Shown: positions 27,170 to 36,012, counted from the stretch's first letter. The stretch: 64,000 nt of DNA from Bacteroidota bacterium (GCA_023458215.1 JAEXAJ010000231.1:48577-112576); one strand, 5' to 3'. Numbers and translations: made by a program. The notes: a model not told the origin generated them from the letters alone.

Positions 27170-28048
27170 TTACTTTGCAACATCCAGCACCACATTCAGA
27201 GATATATCCAACGGTATTACTTTACCGTTATATAGCCGGGCTGGTCGCCATTTCAAATCTTTCAGATAACAGGTTATGCCCCCATAGGTATCTTCTCCAT
27301 TAACCTCTTCCAACATCCCATCTTTTGAAAACTTAAGATGCAGTGTCATGTCGTTATTACTCGATTCATGCAGGATGGCACAGATGGATTTATAAAAATC
27401 ATGAAAGCCAACAGAGGGTGCAGGGAGTTTCCAGCCTTCGCTTTCCAAGGGACTTAAGTCAATGTAATATTCCCCTTTCCTGATATGTACAGTTGGGAAA
27501 GCGGCTTGCGGCTGCAAGGTTATATTCAGTACTCCACCGTGTGCGAGAGAGTCGATGTTGATGAGTTGCCGCATAAATCCAACCCGTTCAATCAGAAGGA
27601 GCTTTTTTACATTCGGACTTTGGCTCAGATAGTCCGGGTAGGAAATGTGAAATACATTATCCAAGTCGCTGATGGTTTCTATATTCGTAGTGTACAATGT
27701 GCCGTCTATCTCGAACATCAGACGGATATAGGCGACCAATAGCTCATCAGAGTTCCCCGCAGATACCGTTCCGCGAACATGAGTGGTGAGAGGCTGGGAG
27801 AATTTTATATTGGGCATAATTCTTTCCGTGAAGTGAACATGGATATCTACTCTCCTGTATCTATAATTATAAAAGAAACTATCTTTACGCAGCTCCAAAC
27901 TTTTGGTAAGACACCCCTCCTGAAAGTTATCCATTCCCATAAGATCGGAACGACGGGCTCTATCGCCCCGGAACTTACCAGCGTCTTGCCCTTTTATAGC
28001 GAAAGACACCCAGAGCATGGTTACTATGATGTATATGTATCGTTTCAT
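27170..28048 (-). CDS. Secreted protein, TonB-C-terminus-like end
   Basis: A 292-residue protein with a signal peptide ending AIKGQ. The body is unrecognised. The end (LKWRPARLYNGKVIPLDISL) has the pattern of the TonB C-terminal fold (W-P-A-x-x-N-G-x-P-V), suggesting a periplasmic protein with a TonB-like domain. It overlaps the extended 5' end of the next membrane gene and follows another secreted protein by 12 bases, so it is part of one operon. Confidence 0.6.
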   Translation of the reverse strand: MKRYIYIIVTMLWVSFAIKGQDAGKFRGDRARRSDLMGMDNFQEGCLTKSLELRKDSFFYNYRYRRVDIHVHFTERIMPNIKFSQPLTTHVRGTVSAGNSDELLVAYIRLMFEIDGTLYTTNIETISDLDNVFHISYPDYLSQSPNVKKLLLIERVGFMRQLINIDSLAHGGVLNITLQPQAAFPTVHIRKGEYYIDLSPLESEGWKLPAPSVGFHDFYKSICAILHESSNNDMTLHLKFSKDGMLEEVNGEDTYGGITCYLKDLKWRPARLYNGKVIPLDISLNVVLDVAK

Positions 28049-28060
28049 CCTAAAATCTAT

Positions 28061-28759
28061 CTATTTCACATTGTTACGTTTTACAATCTCAACTACCGTA
28101 TGATTGGATTCTAATCCGCTGAATGACAACCATACTTCATATTTGCCGGGCAAAAAAGAGAAATCGACGTATTCCATGATATTCACATTAATAAACTCAC
28201 CAATACCATAGCCGCGATTATCAATCTCTTCATCTGTGAGCTTTTGGGCTTTTTCTATCAATTCTTGCCTCTCCTTTTCTTTCTCAGCAGCATTCAACGA
28301 AACAAGAGGGTGTTCATCTATATTGGGATTCCGTTTTTTAAAGATTTCCCCTGAAAATTCAACACCATTATCTATATTTTTGATATGAATTAATTGAGAT
28401 ATTAAACGTATATATTTCAAAGACCTTTCTAATGTTACAGCATAGATGGCACTCAAAGGAATCACAGGCTTAAAACGACTATCACAGTCATTATAATAGA
28501 TCATGGTGGGAGTATTAATTGCCATTGTATTAGCTTTTATTACGTCATTGGGATACCCCGGGCTGGTTTTAACCATTTCAGTTTGATTATACCCCAACTT
28601 TATATCGTTGAACTCCTTTGGGATAAACTGAATCCCACACACTGCTGCCTCTTCTCCTTGTTTTGGATGAGAGTACATGAGCGGAAAGGCGCAGAACAGC
28701 AGAGAAATGACGATTAGAAATTTCATATATGCTTTCACTCTTATTTTCTTCTTATTCAT
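28061..28759 (-). CDS. Secreted hypothetical protein
   Basis: A 232-residue protein from the ATG at 28759 (MNKKKIRVKAYMKFLIVISL); longer starts would overlap the upstream gene. A signal peptide is followed by an acidic, mixed alpha/beta body including a KEKERQELIEKAQKLTDEEI helix, and an Ig-like strand pattern near the end (LPGKYEVWLSFSG). No family recognised. It lies 10 bases after the gene upstream. Confidence 0.6.
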   Translation of the reverse strand: MNKKKIRVKAYMKFLIVISLLFCAFPLMYSHPKQGEEAAVCGIQFIPKEFNDIKLGYNQTEMVKTSPGYPNDVIKANTMAINTPTMIYYNDCDSRFKPVIPLSAIYAVTLERSLKYIRLISQLIHIKNIDNGVEFSGEIFKKRNPNIDEHPLVSLNAAEKEKERQELIEKAQKLTDEEIDNRGYGIGEFINVNIMEYVDFSFLPGKYEVWLSFSGLESNHTVVEIVKRNNVK

Positions 28760-28769
28760 ATCACGTGCC

Positions 28770-29423
28770 TCACTCCAGTTCTTCCACCTGAAACTTATGC
28801 CACAGGATGATTCCGAAATCCCGGACAGCCGCAGGCAATGCCTTGTAATTATCATCCATCCGGTAAGTACCCAAAATGGAGGGAAGAGGGTAAGTCCGGG
28901 GAAACAACGCATCTCTTTCGCCACGGATGGCGGACTTCTTCGCTCCGCTGTGCATGATGAGCTTCATGGCAATCGTTGAGAACTCTGCGCGGCATCCCAA
29001 CTGATAGAGGAGCCATGTTTCGCAAACTCCATCGTTGTCGAGGTCGTTTATATAGGGCGGACACAGGTAGTCTAAATTGAGTATGCACTCCGCATCTTTC
29101 AGGAAGTCGTAGAGCTGCCAGAGTACGGAAAAGGTGTTTCCTTTTCTCACATAATGCTTGGCGTATATCTCTTTGGAATAGACTATTACTTCCGCATCCG
29201 GCGGTTCTTCCTCATGCATGGGCGATTGGCTGGTGACGAGATAGTTTTCGCCCAACTTGTCCGTCCACACCATGCAGGTGAGGAACTCGCCTTTGTAGCT
29301 TATCTCTTTGGGAAGTTCCGCAGCAGGAATGCTTTTCGGTTCGGGAATGAAATACTCCATGTCTTGCGCATGGGCCGACAGTGCCGTCCATAAAATGAGA
29401 ATGATAGATAAAAGTTGTTTCAT
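28770..29423 (-). CDS. Secreted protein with calcium-loop-like motif
   Basis: A 217-residue protein with signal peptide (to SAHAQ). The centre has INDLDNDGVCETWLLYQLGC followed by a strand with MKLIMHSG, a pattern similar to proteins named M949_RS01915-family surface-polysaccharide-related; that link is from memory and uncertain. The DxDNDGxxE loop suggests a metal site. It is first or second in the operon of small secreted proteins. Confidence 0.6.
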   Translation of the reverse strand: MKQLLSIILILWTALSAHAQDMEYFIPEPKSIPAAELPKEISYKGEFLTCMVWTDKLGENYLVTSQSPMHEEEPPDAEVIVYSKEIYAKHYVRKGNTFSVLWQLYDFLKDAECILNLDYLCPPYINDLDNDGVCETWLLYQLGCRAEFSTIAMKLIMHSGAKKSAIRGERDALFPRTYPLPSILGTYRMDDNYKALPAAVRDFGIILWHKFQVEELE

Positions 29424-29481
29424 GTTTTTTCTCTTTGTTGATTGCTAATGTCCTATGGTTATATTCTTTTCAATATCGTAA

Positions 29482-29814
29482 TCAAGCGTTGTTGCCAAAT
29501 AAAAGTACACCTGCTGCCGTCATGCAGCACAGCGAGAAGAGGGTAACCAATAGGTTCTTCCAGTCCGTACACGTTCTCTTGTATTCGTTTTCCCACTTTG
29601 CATACTGTTTGCTGCCGGGATAGAATAGGAAGAGATGCACGGCGGTCATGCCGAAATACCGCTCCGCCACCATCACCGGGAGCGCATAAAGTGCATACAG
29701 CGGACTGAATGAAAGGAGCAGATAAACCGCCATCCCCTTACCTCTTGCCATCCATCCTATCAGAAGACTGAACAAATAGGCATTTGCATAGTACCAATAG
29801 ATATATCCATTCAT
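29482..29814 (-). CDS. Small membrane protein
   Basis: A 110-residue protein with three hydrophobic segments (residues ~8-27, 28-50, 85-108) and a polar cytoplasmic stretch between (SKQYAKWENEYKRTCTDW). No family recognised. It sits between two secreted-protein genes of the same orientation. Confidence 0.55.
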   Translation of the reverse strand: MNGYIYWYYANAYLFSLLIGWMARGKGMAVYLLLSFSPLYALYALPVMVAERYFGMTAVHLFLFYPGSKQYAKWENEYKRTCTDWKNLLVTLFSLCCMTAAGVLLFGNNA

Positions 29815-29833
29815 ATTCGTTTGTTTCCTTTCT

Positions 29834-30370
29834 CTATTCTATTTTTATATGGGTTGTTTGTGCCTGCCCACCCGTGCCAATCAGTCTTTTAAATTCCTCA
29901 TATTCTTCCTTCGTGTAATTGCTTGAATTGACGGCTGTCATTCCTCCCGTTATCTGCGAGTTGATATGCGGAACATACAGCAAACGATTGTTGAGTATAA
30001 ATCCCAACTTTCGCCCGGTCGCTTTCAAGGTGGCTTCCGCCCAAGCCCGAGTACCCACTTTATCCAACGATATGGATAAGTAGAAATCATTGTATATATT
30101 CTTTTCGAGTGCCACCTTCTTGAAATTGGAAGCAACGACAATGGGATGGGGGTTGATGAAATAAACATCCTCTGTCTTTTCCAATTGTCGTTCAAAACCG
30201 ATGCTATCCTTTTCAACGAAATACCAACCCGTAGCCAGAACGGAATCTTGCATGTTTTCCCGATAGATATCATCTACGCCATTCATTGTAGCTGCGTTCT
30301 TTGTAGAGGTTTGGGAGTGACCACTCATTATTGTGAAAACTCCGATAAGAAATAATACGAGTCTACTCAT
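29834..30370 (-). CDS. Secreted protein with SecDF P1-head-like domain
   Basis: A 178-residue protein with signal peptide (to SGHSQ). The second half (FILNNRLLYVPHINSQITGG ... YTKEEYEEFKRLI) matches the head-subdomain pattern of SecD (strand, PxI.xPI.GG, helix) but without any membrane channel part. Stand-alone SecDF-P1-head proteins are known in Bacteroides; their function is unclear. It lies 19 bases upstream of the small membrane protein gene. Confidence 0.65.
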   Translation of the reverse strand: MSRLVLFLIGVFTIMSGHSQTSTKNAATMNGVDDIYRENMQDSVLATGWYFVEKDSIGFERQLEKTEDVYFINPHPIVVASNFKKVALEKNIYNDFYLSISLDKVGTRAWAEATLKATGRKLGFILNNRLLYVPHINSQITGGMTAVNSSNYTKEEYEEFKRLIGTGGQAQTTHIKIE

Positions 30371-30450
30371 TCTTTATTTTATTTATTTGGTTGATAATGG
30401 GTTTCAGCTAACTGCGTTTAGCAGTTAAGGTGATTGTTATCCGCATATTC

Positions 30451-31086
30451 TTATTCATCAATGCTATTTTCATTGATAAAGGCATATTCATTATCCATCA
30501 ACATTTTGAGATATTCGTCAAAACTGTCAGCGATTACTTTCATTTCATCGGGATCATGCAGGAATCTTATTATCTGACCTTTCACACCTTCTTCTGATGG
30601 AGAAAAATCAATGAAAAGTTGCGAAGTCCCACCATTATTCATGCAATCAGAGAAATGCAACCAATTCATTCTTTCAGCATCATTGATTATTCGATCATCC
30701 ATTATTACATCATCTTCTTCACATACCCTGTTCACATAATCTGCATAATACTCATACGCTATATTCTTATTTTTAACTATCTCTTTGGCAGAAAGCAAAT
30801 AGTAAGGATATTCACCATCCTCTACATCTGAGCCAAGAAAGTACATTGTAATTTCGTCACCTTCATATTCTCGGAAGTAAGTACCATCAATCAATTTTAA
30901 AAGACCAATCAAAGAGTCTGGAACCTCCGGATATATTTCTTTCAATTCCTGTATATCTTGTTCATTTGCACCAAAGGCGACAGTTTCTAAATTTTGCCAA
31001 ACATCTTTTCCTCCAACTTCGGCGTATGCTTTCTTTAGACCTTTGATGTAACTTAATGCTAAGCTATTTACATTTTTTGTTTCCAT
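30451..31086 (-). CDS. SMI1/KNR4 (SUKH)-type protein, probable immunity protein
   Basis: A 211-residue cytoplasmic protein. The segment GANEQDIQELKEIYPEVPDSLIGLLKLIDG is the SUKH signature region, followed by strands and a C-terminal FIDFSPSEEGVKGQIIRF. SUKH proteins are usually immunity proteins of polymorphic toxin systems. No toxin gene is next to it; a decayed immunity-like gene lies upstream, so this may be an orphan immunity island. Confidence 0.75.
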   Translation of the reverse strand: METKNVNSLALSYIKGLKKAYAEVGGKDVWQNLETVAFGANEQDIQELKEIYPEVPDSLIGLLKLIDGTYFREYEGDEITMYFLGSDVEDGEYPYYLLSAKEIVKNKNIAYEYYADYVNRVCEEDDVIMDDRIINDAERMNWLHFSDCMNNGGTSQLFIDFSPSEEGVKGQIIRFLHDPDEMKVIADSFDEYLKMLMDNEYAFINENSIDE

Positions 31087-31151
31087 ATTCTTTTCTGTTT
31101 TTGGCGGATAATGTTTAGCAGCGTGCCACTATATAGGTGCTTGTTAGACAC

Positions 31152-31569
31152 TTACTTTTTATATCCAAAATGATCATATCTGTAACGCTTTTCCCAGTCA
31201 CCTATATATGGTTGTAGGATAGCATGTTGAATATCTTCCAAAGTATCATTTACGATAACTGTGAACTTTTGTCCCATAAGAGTAAAATATTTCTTTTGCT
31301 CATATATCTGCCCAAAAGCAGATAAGACATAGCAACTGTCCGCCGTTTTCATAATCATCTAATATAGCTTTGTCTATCTCTGTCTTATATTTAAGAAGAT
31401 TGGAAAGATAATTTTCCAATTCTGCCGACCAGCCATCTAGGTTACCTGCACAATTACAGAAGTTTAAATCCAATTTGACATCTTTATTGCCAAGCGTTGC
31501 ATGACCTTCAAAATAATCCCCTTCTTGATTATCTATTTCACCGAAATAAGTAATATTTTCCTAGCTCAT
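31152..31569 (-). pseudogene. Immunity-like (DUF2004-type) gene with nonsense codon and frameshift
   Basis: From the ATG at 31569 the frame reads M-S-stop(TAG)-E-N-I-T-Y-F-G-E-I-D, then continues as KDVKLDLNFCNCAGNLDGW, a pattern like DUF2004 proteins of immunity clusters. Near 31320-31350 it shifts frame and goes on as AFGQIYEQKKYFTLMGQKF to 31152. Upstream of the ATG is an ATATTCTTTT leader shared with the SUKH gene, supporting the start. Two independent lesions make it a pseudogene. Confidence 0.7.
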
Positions 31570-31721
31570 ATTCTTTTGTTTTTAGTTATTTTAATTGTGA
31601 CTAATGGATTGCTAACATGGACGTATATCTCGGTCGTCTTTATATTATTATGCCTCAGCTCCTTTATGATTTTCAGGTCAGTACCCTGCTCTATCAGGTG
31701 CGTGGCGAACGAGTGCTCCAT
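31566..31721 (-). pseudogene. Tyrosine recombinase C-terminal remnant
   Basis: On the minus strand, from about 31721 down, the frame reads [20 protein letters not shown], then [17 protein letters not shown], the C-terminal catalytic region of XerC/D-like integrases (usual LRHSFATHL...LLGH...TTxIYxHV). The active-site tyrosine is kept, but the arginine before HSFATHL and the LLGH motif are altered, and an in-frame stop lies just upstream. It is a dead relic of an integrase, ending against the immunity pseudogene. Confidence 0.75.
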
Positions 31722-32095
31722 ACCAACATTTTATTTAAACAGTGATCTATTACCGGGCTATTTTTCATTTCCCGTCCGGATAGAGAAGTGTCTCCGGTTC
31801 ATCAGATTATATATCAATATAAGCCGGAAGTACATTTACGCTCCTGTATAAGCCAAAGACAAATAACATTTATAAAGAATTTATTTTCATATAAAACATA
31901 AGTATAATACAGATATTCAACACTATATATTTTTTATTACATTTATATAAAGACAGATCGCAAATATAGCAATTAAATCTATAAGAAAACCGTTTCGCTA
32001 AATATTTGTCTCTTTTTTGTTTTACCTTGATGGAAGCAATGAATATTTCCAAGTAAATCATTACCTTTGAGCCAAATAGAAGATAATCGTTTGAT

Positions 32096-32824
32096 ATGAA
32101 AGAAGATAAGAAGCAACGAGTGCGCCGCACGTACCACGAACTGAAAGAGGCTACCCTACGGGCAGTGTCGGAATTGGCGAAAGAGAAAGGATTGGCAAGC
32201 ATCACAATAGTGGACATTGGCGAGAAAGCAGGCATCCGTGCGGATGTGCTCAAACGCAACTACACCTCGGTGGAGAAGATACTCTCGCTCTACGCCGCAT
32301 CGGTAGACTATTGGATTTCCGACCTGCTCGACCCCAAACACCCGCTGGAAACCGGCAACGAGAAGGTGATGATCGAAGCCTTCACCCGCCTCACCACCGA
32401 ACTTTACAACGACCCCGAGATGCAGAAGCTACTCATCTGGGAACTCTCCGAGGACAACGCCACCACCCGGCGGTTGGCTGCCAACCGTGAGGTGTTCTAT
32501 GCCGAAGTCTTTGCCGGATATAACAAACTCTTCAAGGACACCGGGCTTCATATCGACATCATTGCCGCACTGATAAATGCGGGCATCTACTACCTCATCC
32601 TGCACCGTAAGCGTTCCACCTTCTGGGGTGTGGACTTCTCCAAGCGCACGGAGAAGAAACGGTTCCTCGAAGCCATCAGTCAAACCGTCACCCTTCTCTT
32701 CAACGCCCTGCAAGAACAGAAACGCACGCTCGACATCGCCCGCAAGATGAAAGAAAAAGGGATTGCCGACGAAGTGATAGCGGAATGTACGGGGTTGGAT
32801 ATTGAGGCGGTGAAGGGGATATGA
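32096..32824 (+). CDS. TetR/AcrR-family regulator
   Basis: A 242-residue regulator with an N-terminal helix-turn-helix (SITIVDIGEKAGIRADVLKRNY) and a helical ligand/dimer domain. The end MKEKGIADEVIAECTGLDIE is an unusual extra helical tail resembling the C-terminus of Rpn/transposase-type proteins. A TACCTTTG -7 element lies at 32062-32069. Its stop overlaps the next start (ATGA), so at least one downstream secreted-protein gene is co-transcribed. GC content is visibly higher than in the neighbouring small genes. Confidence 0.85.
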   Translation: MKEDKKQRVRRTYHELKEATLRAVSELAKEKGLASITIVDIGEKAGIRADVLKRNYTSVEKILSLYAASVDYWISDLLDPKHPLETGNEKVMIEAFTRLTTELYNDPEMQKLLIWELSEDNATTRRLAANREVFYAEVFAGYNKLFKDTGLHIDIIAALINAGIYYLILHRKRSTFWGVDFSKRTEKKRFLEAISQTVTLLFNALQEQKRTLDIARKMKEKGIADEVIAECTGLDIEAVKGI

Positions 32825-33510
32825 AAATAAATATTATAGCAATCTTGCTACTCATCACATCTTGGGTTTATATAAAGATGCCAATACACGGGAATGTGCA
32901 TCCGAAACCAAGTGTCGTCGATTTAATCGATAGCGTTCCGATTACCAATATTCCTATTGGATGGAATAAGGTTAATTCTATCGACTCCCTGAAATACTCT
33001 TTTGATTATGAACATCTTGAACTCGCTAATTCTTTATGCATTTTAGAAATAGATTCAATCAATAAACATGGACTGAATCATATTTTTAAATACAACACCC
33101 TGCCTATCCGAAATCGAGAAAATCAATATCTATTGGTAGAACCTAAAAAGATGATTTTCGCCAAAAGACTACCGGATATAAGATCGCAGCGAATGCTTAT
33201 ATACTACGTGCAAATGCAAAAGAAAGAGAGCGAGATCATCTTACCGTGTTGGCTATTAATAAAGGTCAGCGAGAATGGTACTCCCGCAGATGGATATATA
33301 ATTGCAGGTGTCGATTGGGGAGAAAACGACTCTCTAACACAAACACTATACTATATATCACAAGATTACACTCTGCACACTCGCTCCTTTGCCAACTATT
33401 CCGAAGAAGTGGCAGACGATGAAGGCAATCTCACAGATGTAATTACCAAAAATGAAGACTATATATATGCGTCGCCCGTTACAGCGATTAGTTTGGCAGA
33501 AGAATTATAA
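32821..33510 (+). CDS. Hypothetical envelope protein
   Basis: A 229-residue protein with an N-terminal hydrophobic anchor or signal and a mixed alpha/beta body containing GYIIAGVDWGENDSLTQTLY. No family recognised. Its start overlaps the TetR stop by 4 bases, implying translational coupling. Confidence 0.6.
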   Translation: MKINIIAILLLITSWVYIKMPIHGNVHPKPSVVDLIDSVPITNIPIGWNKVNSIDSLKYSFDYEHLELANSLCILEIDSINKHGLNHIFKYNTLPIRNRENQYLLVEPKKMIFAKRLPDIRSQRMLIYYVQMQKKESEIILPCWLLIKVSENGTPADGYIIAGVDWGENDSLTQTLYYISQDYTLHTRSFANYSEEVADDEGNLTDVITKNEDYIYASPVTAISLAEEL

Positions 33511-33569
33511 ATAAATTGGTAGCAACGGATGGTAACGTCCAGCTGTGTTTTCGGAAAAATAAAAACGAC

Positions 33570-34058
33570 ATGAGAATAAGACTGTTTTTAGGTGGTATAT
33601 TGCTATTATTAGCTTTTAGCCTGCACGATGGTTATGCAATAACTAATTCGCAAAAGTCGAAAAGCCGTACTAACCTGTCTTTGATTGAGACGGATTCTTG
33701 CAAGGGCTATCACTTTGTATATGAGTGCGACACCTTGAAGCAGGTAGTAGAGCTAAGTTTCTTGAACAAGTCGAAGATTAAGTTCAACCTGCAATCGTTG
33801 AACAAACGGCGATACAAAACCGTCTCGATAGCCGGGATTGCAGAAAACATGAATCCCGAATTTGGTGCTTCCGAGACGGACGAGGATGAAGACGGAAATC
33901 TATACCCGGTATATGAATATATCTACGAGGATGCTTGCTGGCTGGCATTCCGCTTAAACTTGAACCGCACCCGGTTGAGAATTAAAGAGGCGGACAATCC
34001 AAACCCCAATCCTTATTGCCCATTTGCTTCCGTTGGTGCATTAGTGCCGCATGAATAG
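33570..34058 (+). CDS. Secreted hypothetical protein
   Basis: A 162-residue protein from the ATG at 33570 (MRIRLFLGGILLLLAFSL signal peptide); the earlier ATG at 33516 would put 18 polar residues before the signal. The body has an acidic segment, FGASETDEDEDGNLYPVYEYI. No family recognised; it follows the previous gene by 59 bases. Confidence 0.6.
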   Translation: MRIRLFLGGILLLLAFSLHDGYAITNSQKSKSRTNLSLIETDSCKGYHFVYECDTLKQVVELSFLNKSKIKFNLQSLNKRRYKTVSIAGIAENMNPEFGASETDEDEDGNLYPVYEYIYEDACWLAFRLNLNRTRLRIKEADNPNPNPYCPFASVGALVPHE

Positions 34059-34078
34059 AATAAGCACAAGAGAGAATC

Positions 34079-34483
34079 ATGGCATACATAACCTTATTCA
34101 TATTTATTTTTATTTACCTGATACTTCCCGTGACGAGTGTGGTGCTCTATTTCTGTCTGCTCAGGAGGATGCGCAGGGAGCAAATGCCCCATGCCCCGAA
34201 GATGTCGTTGTTTGCGCTCTTCCTTATTTATGGTGGTCTACTCATGACGATGTTCACGGGAGTGTTTGGCGAATGGTCGGGTATGGGAAGTCTCGGACTC
34301 ATCTTTCTATTGTTCATCGCGCCCCTCATTTGCGGTGCAATACTCTTCCGGCATCGGCACAACACCCAAGTATCCAAATACCATCGCATCCTGTTCAACA
34401 TGGCATCGGGCTATCTGATAGGAGAGGCGGTAGTAATAGGCATCGGTCTGATAGCCTTCGTTCTAAAGAGTGTGTCATCCTAA
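34079..34483 (+). CDS. Four-helix membrane protein
   Basis: A 134-residue protein with four hydrophobic segments (about 5-27, 45-65, 68-88, 110-130) and basic loops (RRMRREQMPH, FRHRHN). No family recognised. It starts 20 bases after the previous gene and ends the TetR-led operon. Confidence 0.6.
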   Translation: MAYITLFIFIFIYLILPVTSVVLYFCLLRRMRREQMPHAPKMSLFALFLIYGGLLMTMFTGVFGEWSGMGSLGLIFLLFIAPLICGAILFRHRHNTQVSKYHRILFNMASGYLIGEAVVIGIGLIAFVLKSVSS

Positions 34484-34702
34484 ACAGCTATCAGAAAAAC
34501 TATATCAACCGCAATACTGATTGTGCCCTGTGCCCATTACGGGCTATCGTGATTGCTGTGTTAGTCACGACGAACCTACTGCAAATAGAAGTAAAGCAAG
34601 GTAATCTTCCGATTGCAGCTACAATTAATGTATTCCCCATTTTGGTTATAGATTACTTTACGTGACAAAGTTATGAAGCTAAAGCTATACAAGCAAGGCA
34701 AG

Positions 34703-34740
34703 AAACAAAAAGTCCCGTAAAACCTTGATTTTACGGGACT
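34703..34740 (-). terminator. Strong terminator of the small RNA
   Basis: Perfect 12-bp arms AGTCCCGTAAAA / TTTTACGGGACT with a 6-base loop. On the minus strand they are followed by TTTTGTTT. Confidence 0.85.
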
Positions 34741-34921
34741 TGTCTTAGTTTTTCCACCATTTGTCTTTAGTGTTCAGCGGAGAGGGATAATGAACCTGCT
34801 CTCTTATGTCTCACACATTCAGTGCTTTGCCTCTTTTTTGATGTCTTAGGGGGTACAACTTAGGTTAAGCCCATCCATAGCGTTGTGTCGTCCGTTGTCG
34901 GACCAATGTCTGCCTAAAACT
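34708..34921 (-). ncRNA. Candidate small structured RNA (about 210 nt)
   Basis: A complete transcription unit without a gene is seen on the minus strand: a consensus promoter at 34928-34959, then about 210 bases without a convincing reading frame, then a strong terminator. Inside, GTCCG-ACAA-CGGAC forms a perfect hairpin near the 5' end, GAGAG...CTCTC pairs near the 3' part, and AGTTTT near the 5' end can pair with AAAACT near the 3' end, giving a closed rod-like outline. The size and outline resemble 6S RNA, but I cannot assign a family. It shares the 13-mer GTTCAGCGGAGAG (34772-34784) with the 3' border of tRNA-Ser. Confidence 0.6.
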
Positions 34922-34927
34922 CAGGTT

Positions 34928-34959
34928 CAAAGATACAATAAGTTTTTGAACCTACCAAA
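34928..34959 (-). promoter_or_regulatory. Promoter of the candidate small RNA
   Basis: On the minus strand TTTG (34956-34959), 20 bp, TATCTTTG (34928-34935): an exact Bacteroides promoter match. Confidence 0.8.
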
Positions 34960-34986
34960 TCTTTGATTCATAATGTATAAGCATTG

Positions 34987-35031
34987 GTGTAAGGTGCAAA
35001 CTATATCTATATATAGATTTGCACCTTACAC
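34987..35031. repeat. Perfect 14-bp inverted repeat between transcription units
   Basis: GTGTAAGGTGCAAA (34987-35000) and TTTGCACCTTACAC (35018-35031) are exact reverse complements; the 17-base centre is itself a near-palindrome of TATA steps. No T-run follows on either side, so a protein-binding site or bidirectional stem is more likely than a simple terminator. The rest of 34484-35106 holds only the small RNA unit. Confidence 0.8.
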
Positions 35032-35106
35032 CCAAACTTTCACGCTTGCTTCAATAATAATCGTGTAATACGCCTGCACAATATTATTGTTATATAGTAT
35101 GACATA

Positions 35107-35946
35107 TCATCTCTTATGTGTGGTACGATATTCTTTAGGGCTAATATTCCTATATTTTTTGAATAGCTTATTCATATGACTTTCATCTGCAAAGCCAAGT
35201 TCAGCAGCTATTTCAGTTATTCTAAGGTCACTGTAAAGCAATCGTGTTTCAATTAACTTGATACGGTAGTTAATAATATATTGCTGCATCGTTTCTTGTG
35301 TGTGCTTCTTAAAATAACGCCCCAAGTAAAACTCTGAAATCCCGAAGTGTTTCGCCACTACTGGAGCTTTCAGTTTTTCGGGATAGTAGATATTGCTTTG
35401 AATATATTGAAGAATATCCAACGTTCGAGATTCTGTACAGACATCTACCTTTTCAGGTAATGACATGGCGATATTACGGGCAACAACAACAATCAATGTA
35501 TTTATTAACTGTGAAACCAGTTCTGTCTGATATAAATCCTTATTAATATGTTCTCGTAAAATAGCTTCTATTAAAGGTCTTATGAGCGGCTTGTCTCCCT
35601 GATTGCGGATGATGCAACCGGGTTTATGATTGGCATTGTCAAGAATAAATTCAAGTCGTTGCTTTGTATCAGGAGCAATCATATTTGATTTGAGATAAAT
35701 ATCATTAAATCGAATAAAGAAAAATTTTGTTGTTGTACGTACATCAAAGGAGTGGCAGTCAGACGGCGTTATCAAAAACAGATGTCCATCATGGTAGTCA
35801 AAGACATTATTATTGATGCACTGCAAACCTGTACCAGACACAATATAGACCAACTCAAAAAATGAGTGCTTATGTTCTGACAATGGGCTTTCGTCCAATT
35901 CCTGATATATAATATCGAACGGTTTATGTAAGTTTTCTCTTCTCAT
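35107..35946 (-). CDS. AraC-family transcriptional regulator
   Basis: A 279-residue protein: N-terminal cupin-like arm (HKHSFFELVYIVSGTGLQC) and C-terminal double helix-turn-helix (KHFGISEFYLGRYFKKHTQE ... ITEIAAELGFADESHMNKLF). The ATG at 35946 is chosen because a TATCTTTG -7 element (35951-35958, minus strand) lies between it and the next upstream ATG at 35961; this implies a very short or absent 5' leader. It is divergent from the nitroreductase at 36038, which it probably controls. Confidence 0.85.
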   Translation of the reverse strand: MRRENLHKPFDIIYQELDESPLSEHKHSFFELVYIVSGTGLQCINNNVFDYHDGHLFLITPSDCHSFDVRTTTKFFFIRFNDIYLKSNMIAPDTKQRLEFILDNANHKPGCIIRNQGDKPLIRPLIEAILREHINKDLYQTELVSQLINTLIVVVARNIAMSLPEKVDVCTESRTLDILQYIQSNIYYPEKLKAPVVAKHFGISEFYLGRYFKKHTQETMQQYIINYRIKLIETRLLYSDLRITEIAAELGFADESHMNKLFKKYRNISPKEYRTTHKR

Positions 35947-35950
35947 GCCA

Positions 35951-36012
35951 CAAAGATACAATAAAAACGAAAAATAGTACTGAAAACATGGATAAGTTTC
36001 GGTGTAATTTTG
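35951..36012. promoter_or_regulatory. Divergent promoter region araC-type / nitroreductase
   Basis: TATCTTTG on the minus strand (35951-35958) and TAATTTTG on the + strand (36005-36012) are back-to-back -7 elements. Neither has an exact TTTG -33 element at the usual distance, consistent with activator-controlled transcription by the adjacent AraC protein. Confidence 0.55.

Noticed and set aside
31501..31851. 116-codon + strand frame
   Set aside because: It is antisense to the integrase and immunity remnants and has no protein-like pattern.
34051..34665. 204-codon + strand frame
   Set aside because: Out of phase with the membrane protein at 34079, which has clear helices and a better start.
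34760..34800. Remnant of a tRNA gene, because GTTCAGCGGAGAG matches the tRNA-Ser border and a similar terminator follows
   Set aside because: No acceptor, anticodon or T arm can be formed; the promoter further upstream and the length favour a different small RNA.
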